DNA of 10,278 nt from the NCBI RefSeq assembly GCF_000499385.1, contig NW_013651984.1, positions 1-10,278 on the forward strand, read 5' to 3'. Under the pieces are notes generated by a model. The model did not search any database and was not told where the DNA came from. It saw only the letters and a list, made by a program, of their open reading frames with translations. Shown piece after piece: positions 7,501-10,278 of the stretch. The translations under genes were made by a program, and so were the position numbers. Positions within the stretch are counted from its first letter, which is position 1; each line of letters begins with the position of its first letter. This DNA comes from Eimeria necatrix (Eukaryota > Apicomplexa > Conoidasida > Eucoccidiorida > Eimeriidae).

Positions 7501-7835
7501 CAGGGTCTAAACCCTAAAGAAGTGGTGCCTAAACCCTAAACCCTAAACCCTAAACCCTAAACCCTAAACCCTAGATTGTGAGGCTCAGTGCTGAGGCGCA
7601 GGCATGAAAGCGGCCGGCACTGATAGCTGCGGAGTCGCCACTCCTGCACCCAAATTAGGGTTTAGGGTTTTTAAATCAGGGTTTTAAAATTAGGGTTTTA
7701 AAATTAGGGTTTAGGGTTTAGGGTTTGTGTGCGCAGATACCTACGGTGTGTGGAGAAGGCGAGGATTCCTACAATCGCCTTTACTGCTTCTTCAACGGAC
7801 TGGTGCGGCCTCGACTCCTAAACCCTAAACCCTAA
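4537..7835 (+). CDS. SNM1: SNM1/PSO2-family DNA repair nuclease (MBL/beta-CASP)
   Basis: SNM1/PSO2 proteins are 5'-3' exonucleases of interstrand-crosslink repair with a metallo-beta-lactamase fold and a beta-CASP insert. Confident exons are 4917-5029, 5249-5368, 5572-5816, 5964-6024, 6234-6337, 6557-6623, 6851-6937, 7139-7184, 7425-7524 and 7737-7835. They join in frame to 346 codons plus TAA. Metal-site motifs: H-F-H-S-D-H (4954-4971), A-N-H-C-P-G (5353 into the next exon) and G-D-F (5625-5633). Beta-CASP motif A is D in Y-L-D-T-T-Y, motif B is H in S-E-H-S-S (7468-7470) and motif C is V in I-P-T-V (7746-7748). V-T-G-N-L-I, K-E-V-I-P-T-V and M-N-V-C-G-S only appear after splicing, which supports the joins. 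The N-terminus is unresolved: the frame is open from 4537 through a Gly-Pro-Gln repeat, and [11 protein letters not shown] (4591-4623) resembles the family's F-x-V-D-x-F motif. The protein ends L-N-P-K-P inside an AAACCCT tract. Confidence 0.85.
4650..4910. repeat. GGGGCCCC-rich repeat with a 9-nt AGGGGCCCC array
   Basis: Blocks of GGGGGGCCCCCC surround a regular array of the 9-mer AGGGGCCCC (about 4771-4862, roughly ten copies with one interruption at GAAGCCCC). Each unit contains the self-complementary GGGGCCCC. The plus frame in phase with the SNM1 exon reads collagen-like Gly-Pro-Gln; the minus frame reads Gly-Ala-Pro. It lies directly before the TTGCAG that precedes the first certain SNM1 exon, so it is either an N-terminal coding repeat or intron. 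Confidence 0.85.
5030..5248 (+). repeat. SNM1 intron 1 with two AGGGTTT tracts
   Basis: Donor GTAAAG and acceptor GGTTTAG bound a 219-nt intron. An AGGGTTT/GGGGTTT tract begins 7 nt after the donor (5037-5121), followed by about 78 nt of unique core and a second AGGGTTT tract (5199-5240). Splicing creates G-G-G across the join (V-T-G-N). Confidence 0.85.
5369..5571 (+). repeat. SNM1 intron 2, inverted AAACCCT...AGGGTTT
   Basis: The donor GTAAAC runs straight into AAACCCT units (5371-5408). An AGGGTTT tract (5512-5560) stands 11 nt before the acceptor CTTCTCAG. Splicing joins H-C-P-G to A-V-M-F-L-F-E. Confidence 0.85.
5656..5715 (+). repeat. two in-frame AAACCCT insertions inside an SNM1 exon
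   Basis: Tracts of 20 nt (5656-5675) and 21 nt (5695-5715) lie inside the third SNM1 exon. Both are read in the same phase and both give Q-T-L-N-P-K-P. They sit between the P-S-M-L that follows motif G-D-F and the R-V-Y-L-D-T-T-Y strand. No GT donor lies between P-S-M and D-R-V, so they cannot be removed by standard splicing. Confidence 0.85.
5817..5963 (+). repeat. SNM1 intron 3, inverted AGGGTTT...AAACCCT
   Basis: The shortest SNM1 intron (147 nt), between donor CAG/GTGCGC and acceptor CGCTTCAG. AGGGTTT occupies 5825-5861 and AAACCCT 5910-5943, so the tracts are inverted in the opposite sense to intron 2. Confidence 0.85.
6025..6233 (+). repeat. SNM1 intron 4 with two AGGGTTT tracts
   Basis: Donor GTCCGC is followed 7 nt later by AGGGTTT units (6032-6095, partly degenerate). 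A second AGGGTTT tract (6183-6226) precedes the acceptor TGTGAACAG. The flanking exons join as T-Y-T-I-G-K-E-R. Confidence 0.8.
6338..6556 (+). repeat. SNM1 intron 5, inverted AAACCCT...AGGGTTT
   Basis: The donor GAG/GTTGAA is a weak match to consensus but gives the expected junction S-P-E-D-L. AAACCCT lies at 6343-6385 and AGGGTTT at 6490-6546, ten nt before the acceptor GGTTCAG. The GTTGAA donor is the least certain splice site of the gene. Confidence 0.75.
6624..6850 (+). repeat. SNM1 intron 6, inverted AAACCCT...AGGGTTT
   Basis: Donor GTAAAC leads directly into AAACCCT units that become degenerate (6626-6733). An AGGGTTT tract (6804-6839) lies just before TCGGCAG. Splicing makes N-V-C-G-S-T-F-P-P. 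Confidence 0.85.
6938..7138 (+). repeat. SNM1 intron 7 with two AGGGTTT tracts
   Basis: AGGGTTT units at 6945-6993 follow donor GTAGGT, and another tract at 7090-7127 precedes acceptor GTTGTAG. The exons join as [10 protein letters not shown], in the place of the family's F-R-P-T-G-W. Confidence 0.8.
7185..7424 (+). repeat. SNM1 intron 8, inverted AGGGTTT...AAACCCT
   Basis: AGGGTTT (7213-7247) begins 28 nt after donor GTGAGG, the largest gap in the gene. Two AAACCCT tracts follow (7305-7328 and 7375-7409), the second leading into a pyrimidine-rich acceptor TTGTGCTGCAG. Confidence 0.8.
7525..7736 (+). repeat. SNM1 intron 9, inverted AAACCCT...AGGGTTT
   Basis: Donor GTG/GTGCCT is followed by AAACCCT units (7530-7573). 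Degenerate then perfect AGGGTTT (7656-7727) ends 9 nt before acceptor GTGCGCAG. The join K-E-V-I-P-T-V restores beta-CASP motif C. Confidence 0.85.
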
Positions 7836-7868
7836 ACCCTAAACCCTAAACCCTAAACCCTAAACCCT
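7818..7868 (+). repeat. AAACCCT tract carrying the SNM1 stop codon
   Basis: Seven AAACCCT units follow V-R-P-R-L. The frame reads L-N-P-K-P and stops at TAA 7833-7835. If a further exon exists, the GTGCGG at 7803 could be its donor, but I found no convincing partner exon. Confidence 0.8.
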
Positions 7869-8041
7869 GTTGGAGGAACAGCCGTCCCACTGAACAACAA
7901 CAACAACAACGAAAAGAATAAACAATAAATAAATAGTAGTAATAATAAATAATAAATAATAATAAATAACAAATTATAATAAATAATAATAAATAGTAAT
8001 ATGAACAAAAAGGAAATAATAATAATCAATTAAAATCACAA
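7836..8041. other. AT-rich spacer
   Basis: After the telomere-like tract there is a (CAA)5 run and then AATAAATAATAATAAAT repeats up to the ATG at 8042. No coding signal is visible. It would serve as 3' flank of SNM1 and 5' flank of the next ORF. Confidence 0.55.
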
Positions 8042-8241
8042 ATGCCCGCTGCAGCGGCTCCGGTGTCTGCGCAGCTTTCAGGTGTACGTACACCCGAGCT
8101 GCAAGGCAAGGAAGAGAAAACAGCAGCAGCAGCAGCAGGAGCAGCAGCAGCAGGAGCAGCAGCAGCAGCAGCAGGAGCTGCAGCAGCAGCAGCAGGCAGC
8201 TGCTTTTCAGAGACGCAGCAGCGACTGAAGCGGCCCTTCGT

Positions 8242-8281
<40 letters not shown>

Positions 8282-8452
8282 GGAGCAGCAACAGCAGCAG
8301 CAGCAGCAAACAGAACAAAACGAGTTTCCTTGACGCAAACAACTATAACTGCTTTCTTCAAAAATGAAATTCAAAAAAACAAAATACAAAAAAGAGAAAC
8401 AAAAGAAAAACAAATGCTTCCAAACGGAGAGCCTATCCTCCTCAGTGACTGA
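8042..8452 (+). CDS. alanine-rich ORF with PCNA-interacting (PIP) box
   Basis: A 136-residue ORF with ATG in an A-rich context (CACAAATGCC). Order of parts: a non-repetitive start (P-V-S-A-Q-L-S-G-V-R-T-P-E-L-Q-G-K-E-E-K), two Ala/Gly blocks from GCA repeats (about residues 27-53 and 69-88), a linker E-T-Q-Q-R-L-K-R-P-F-V-T, then N-R-T-K-R-V-S-L-T and the PIP box Q-T-T-I-T-A-F-F (residues 99-106, nt 8336-8359), and a Lys/Glu-rich tail. The box fits Q-x-x-[ILM]-x-x-[FY]-[FY] exactly, with basic residues on both sides as in known PCNA partners; PCNA is the sliding clamp of replication and repair. It may be a complete small protein, or the first exon of a larger PCNA client, since a GT at 8444 could splice onward. 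I see no catalytic domain. It lies about 200 nt after the SNM1 stop on the same strand. Confidence 0.45.
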
Positions 8453-8496
8453 TCTGCCCGCAGCAGCAGCAGCAGCAGCAGCAGCAGCCGCAGCGC

Positions 8497-8552
<56 letters not shown>

Positions 8553-8650
8553 TGCCACTTGTTTTGGCACCGGCGAAGGCATTTCCCGTGAGGGGCCCCA
8601 AACCCTTCTTTAATTTTTTGAGTAATATTTCATCCAATTTATTCAATTAG

Positions 8651-8691
<41 letters not shown>

Positions 8692-8721
8692 GCAGCAGCA
8701 ACAGCATCAGCAGCAGCAACA

Positions 8722-8902
8722 GCGCCCCTGCAGTTAGCACTTAAGACTACTAGATTCGCAGCAACGGCAGCAGCAGCAGCAGCAACAGCAGCAGCATCAG
8801 CAGCAGCAACAGCAGCAGCAGCAGCAGCAACAGCATCAGCAGCAGCAACAGCGCCCCTGCAGTTAGCACTTAAGACTACTAGATTCGCAGCAACGGCAGC
8901 AG

Positions 8903-8934
<32 letters not shown>

Positions 8935-9003
8935 AGAGCGCCCCTGCTGTTAACACTTAGGACTATTTAGTCACCGCAGTTGCGGCAGAAACAGCAGCAG
9001 CAG
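8722..9003 (+). repeat. direct repeats with a GCGCCCCTGCAGTTAGCAC core
   Basis: A 55-60 nt non-CAG core (GCGCCCCTG, TTAGCACTTAAGACTACTAG, ATTCGCAGCAACGG) occurs at 8722 and 8851, identical over the core, with a diverged third copy at 8938 (GCGCCCCTGCTGTTAACACTTAGGACTATTTAG). The spacings are 129 and 87 nt and the intervals are filled with CAG, CAA and CAT triplets. Confidence 0.85.
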
Positions 9004-9028
9004 CTGCTGCTGCTGCTGCTGCACCGGA

Positions 9029-9070
<42 letters not shown>

Positions 9071-9130
9071 ATCTAGTGCTGCTGCTCCCGTTAGGGAAGC
9101 TGCTGCTGTTGATACAGCCGCTGCTTCTAG

Positions 9131-9165
<35 letters not shown>

Positions 9166-9339
9166 ATCCTAGCGCCGCTGCTGCTGCTGCCGCTGCTGCT
9201 ACTGTTGCTGCTGCGAGTAATACTGCTGTTGCTGCTGCTCCTGTCGCCGCTGCTGCTAGTGCTGCTGCTACTGGTGCTGCTGCTACTCCTACTGCTGCTG
9301 CTGCTGCTACTTCTGCTGCTGCTGCTGCTGCTGCTGCTA

Positions 9340-9370
<31 letters not shown>

Positions 9371-9394
9371 TGCTGCTGCTGCTGCTGCTGCAAC
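9004..9394. repeat. interrupted CTG array
   Basis: About 390 nt of CTG/GCT triplets whose interruptions are mostly single-base changes such as ACT, TCT, CCT, GTT and GAT in the GCT register. It begins abruptly at CAGCAG/CTGCTG near 9003, where the preceding CAG array ends. Confidence 0.9.
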
Positions 9395-9734
9395 CCCAAT
9401 GAGAAAGAAATACGTAGGGTCTGGTGCTGGGGTACTTGAAAGCCCCTAATCGGTTTGCTGCTTAGGGTATATTGACAGCAGCAGCAGCAGCAGCAGCTGC
9501 TGCTGCTGCTTCCGCTGTGCTTCCTGCTGCAGCAACTGTGCTGCTGCTGCTGTGCTTCCTCCTGCAGCAGCAGGTGCTGCTGCTGCTACACATCCTGATG
9601 CAGCAGCAGCTGCTGCTGTGTTCCCTGCAGCTGCAGCAGCTCTTGCTGCTGCTGCTGCAGCGCCAGGCCGCACTCACCCCTCGCAGCAAACACACTGCAG
9701 CAGCACCTGATGCTGCAGCAGCACTAACAGGCGA

Positions 9735-10146
9735 TCAGCTGCAGCAGCCGCCTCGCTTGCTGGGCCGTGACTGCATGCTGCGGCTGTTGTCCTCATCCAC
9801 CTGCGCACCCAAACCCTAAACCCTAAACCCTAAACCCTAAACCCTAAACCCTAACCCTAAACTCTAAACCCTCGCGAACTCTCTCGAGTTTAACTGGGGC
9901 TGTTTGCCGGACCTTCTGAGGGTTTGTCTTCAAGCACACCCTGAACCCTAGCGCTAAACCCCCGGGGACTTCCCCAGAAGACACTTTCCCTAGGGTTTCA
10001 AAAAAGGGTTTAGGGTTTAGGGTTTAGGGTTTAGGTTAGGGTTTAGGGTTTAGGACTTGCCTGAATTTTCTGGCCTCTGCCCGGCTGCGTAACAGCTCCC
10101 TGAGGGTTATCATCGATTTGCTTCTTTTGCCTCAGCAAGTATATTT
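9735..10146 (-). CDS. Rab11-like small GTPase, last two exons
   Basis: Rab GTPases direct vesicle traffic and are anchored by geranylgeranylated C-terminal cysteines. Two minus-strand exons are visible, 10061-10146 and 9735-9800, and the gene continues to the right of the window. The first exon follows TTTTGCAG (2 nt of a split codon, probably Glu) and reads I-Y-L-L-R-Q-K-K-Q-I-D-D-N-P-Q-G-A-V-T-Q-P-G-R-G-Q. The E-I-Y and K-Q-I pattern matches the last helix of Rab11-type proteins. The second reads V-D-E-D-N-S-R-S-M and ends K-R-G-G-C-C-S then TGA (9735-9737): a hypervariable tail with a Cys-Cys prenylation motif one residue from the end. The join keeps phase 0 but needs a GC donor (CAG/GCAAGT). 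The G-domain motifs that would prove the call lie outside the window, so the Rab assignment is good and the Rab11 subfamily probable. Confidence 0.7.
9801..10060 (-). repeat. Rab-like gene intron (GC-AG) with inverted telomere-like tracts
   Basis: On the coding strand the intron starts GCAAGT and ends TGCGCAG. AAACCCT units lie just after the donor (plus-strand 10004-10053) and AGGGTTT units just before the acceptor (plus-strand 9811-9851, degenerate to 9882). This is the same order as SNM1 introns 2, 5, 6 and 9. Confidence 0.75.
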
Positions 10147-10278
10147 CTGCAAAACCCCTAAACCCTAAACCCTAAACCCTAAACCCTAAACCCTAAACCC
10201 TAAACCCTAATCCGCAGACGCCTCGCGTCTCACCCGGCCCCAACCCCCAACCCCCCCCGAAACCCTCCACGCCCCCGT
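10147..10278. other. telomere-like tract and C-rich end, probable Rab intron
   Basis: AAACCCT units at 10156-10209 lie immediately upstream (minus strand) of the acceptor of the Rab-like exon, where they read AGGGTTT. Beyond them is a C-rich stretch with no exon that I can support. Confidence 0.6.

Larger units (their letters stand above)
8453..9734. other. CAG/CTG array region between convergent genes
   Basis: This stretch is almost wholly CAG (to about 9003) then CTG (to about 9394), then mixed CAG/CTG clusters up to the Rab-like stop. All six frames contain long open runs of Ala, Leu, Gln, Ser or Cys. One plus-strand frame (8961-9449) reads Ala with Ser, Thr, Pro, Val and Asp interruptions and ends in M-R-K-K-Y-V-G-S-G-A-G-V-L-E-S-P, but has no ATG before its last 17 codons. 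I do not call a gene here, though a homopolymer-rich exon cannot be excluded. Confidence 0.55.

Noticed and set aside
4917..7835. SNM1 as a broken pseudogene
   Set aside because: Short separated coding pieces first suggest decay, but every piece is bounded by splice-like AG and GT, phases match throughout, no internal stop is needed, and all catalytic motifs are intact.
7974..8361. Minus-strand poly-Leu and poly-Ala ORFs
   Set aside because: They are antisense readings of the GCA array of the plus-strand PIP-box ORF and contain no independent motif.
8364..8646. Plus and minus alanine/leucine ORFs after the PIP-box ORF
   Set aside because: They are trinucleotide-array shadows with Lys- or Phe-rich flanks and no recognisable domain.
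8640..9000. A CRISPR-like array of regularly spaced repeats
   Set aside because: The repeated cores are direct duplications separated by CAG triplets, not unique spacers, and the window is eukaryotic.
8980..9402. A 140-residue polyleucine protein on the plus strand
   Set aside because: It has no ATG, is made only of CTG repeat, and equivalent open frames exist in the Ala register and on the other strand.
9446..9819. ORFs over the mixed CAG/CTG clusters at the right, including one ending K-P
   Set aside because: The plus-strand frame overlaps the antisense of the Rab-like last exon, and its Ala/Leu/Gln content follows the repeats.

Overview
The window looks like nuclear DNA of an Eimeria-type coccidian (Apicomplexa). 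It combines interstitial AGGGTTT/AAACCCT telomere-like tracts, long CAG/CTG arrays that read as runs of Ala, Gln, Leu or Ser, and genes split into many short exons. The species cannot be fixed from the sequence, and nothing bacterial is visible. Gene calls rest on exon chains joined by hand at splice sites, with phases checked to close. No database search was run.

Layout, left to right. (1) 1-528, plus strand: telomere-like intron sequence, then the last exon of an ATP-dependent phosphoenolpyruvate carboxykinase, whose stop codon lies in a telomere-like repeat. (2) 529-2413: a gene-free spacer with fold-back telomere-like hairpins, microsatellites and CTG/CAG arrays. (3) 2414-3090, minus strand: a four-exon gene for a 113-residue protein with a polyglutamine block and no recognised family. 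Its introns are AT-rich and carry no telomere-like repeat. (4) 3091-4536: a spacer between divergently oriented genes. (5) About 4537-7835, plus strand: an SNM1/PSO2-family metallo-beta-lactamase/beta-CASP DNA-repair nuclease. Ten exons join into 346 codons plus a stop with every phase matching and all catalytic motifs present. All nine introns (147-240 nt) hold telomere-like tracts, normally one block near each end. A GGGGCC-rich tract precedes the first clear exon. (6) 8042-8452, plus strand: an alanine-rich ORF with a textbook PCNA-interacting (PIP) box. (7) 8453-9734: dense CAG then CTG arrays that switch strand near 9003. (8) 9735-10146, minus strand: the last two exons of a Rab11-like small GTPase ending in a prenylation-type Cys-Cys tail, joined across an apparent GC-AG intron.

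The genes do not form an operon or an obvious pathway: they cover gluconeogenesis, an unknown function, DNA crosslink repair and membrane traffic. The one possible functional link is the SNM1 nuclease and the PIP-box ORF just downstream, since SNM1A in animals also binds PCNA.

The main structural signal is the ordered placement of telomere-like repeats. They flank introns, usually in inverted orientation, supply stop codons for two genes, and enter one SNM1 exon twice in the same reading phase, each time ending just before the repeat's own stop.
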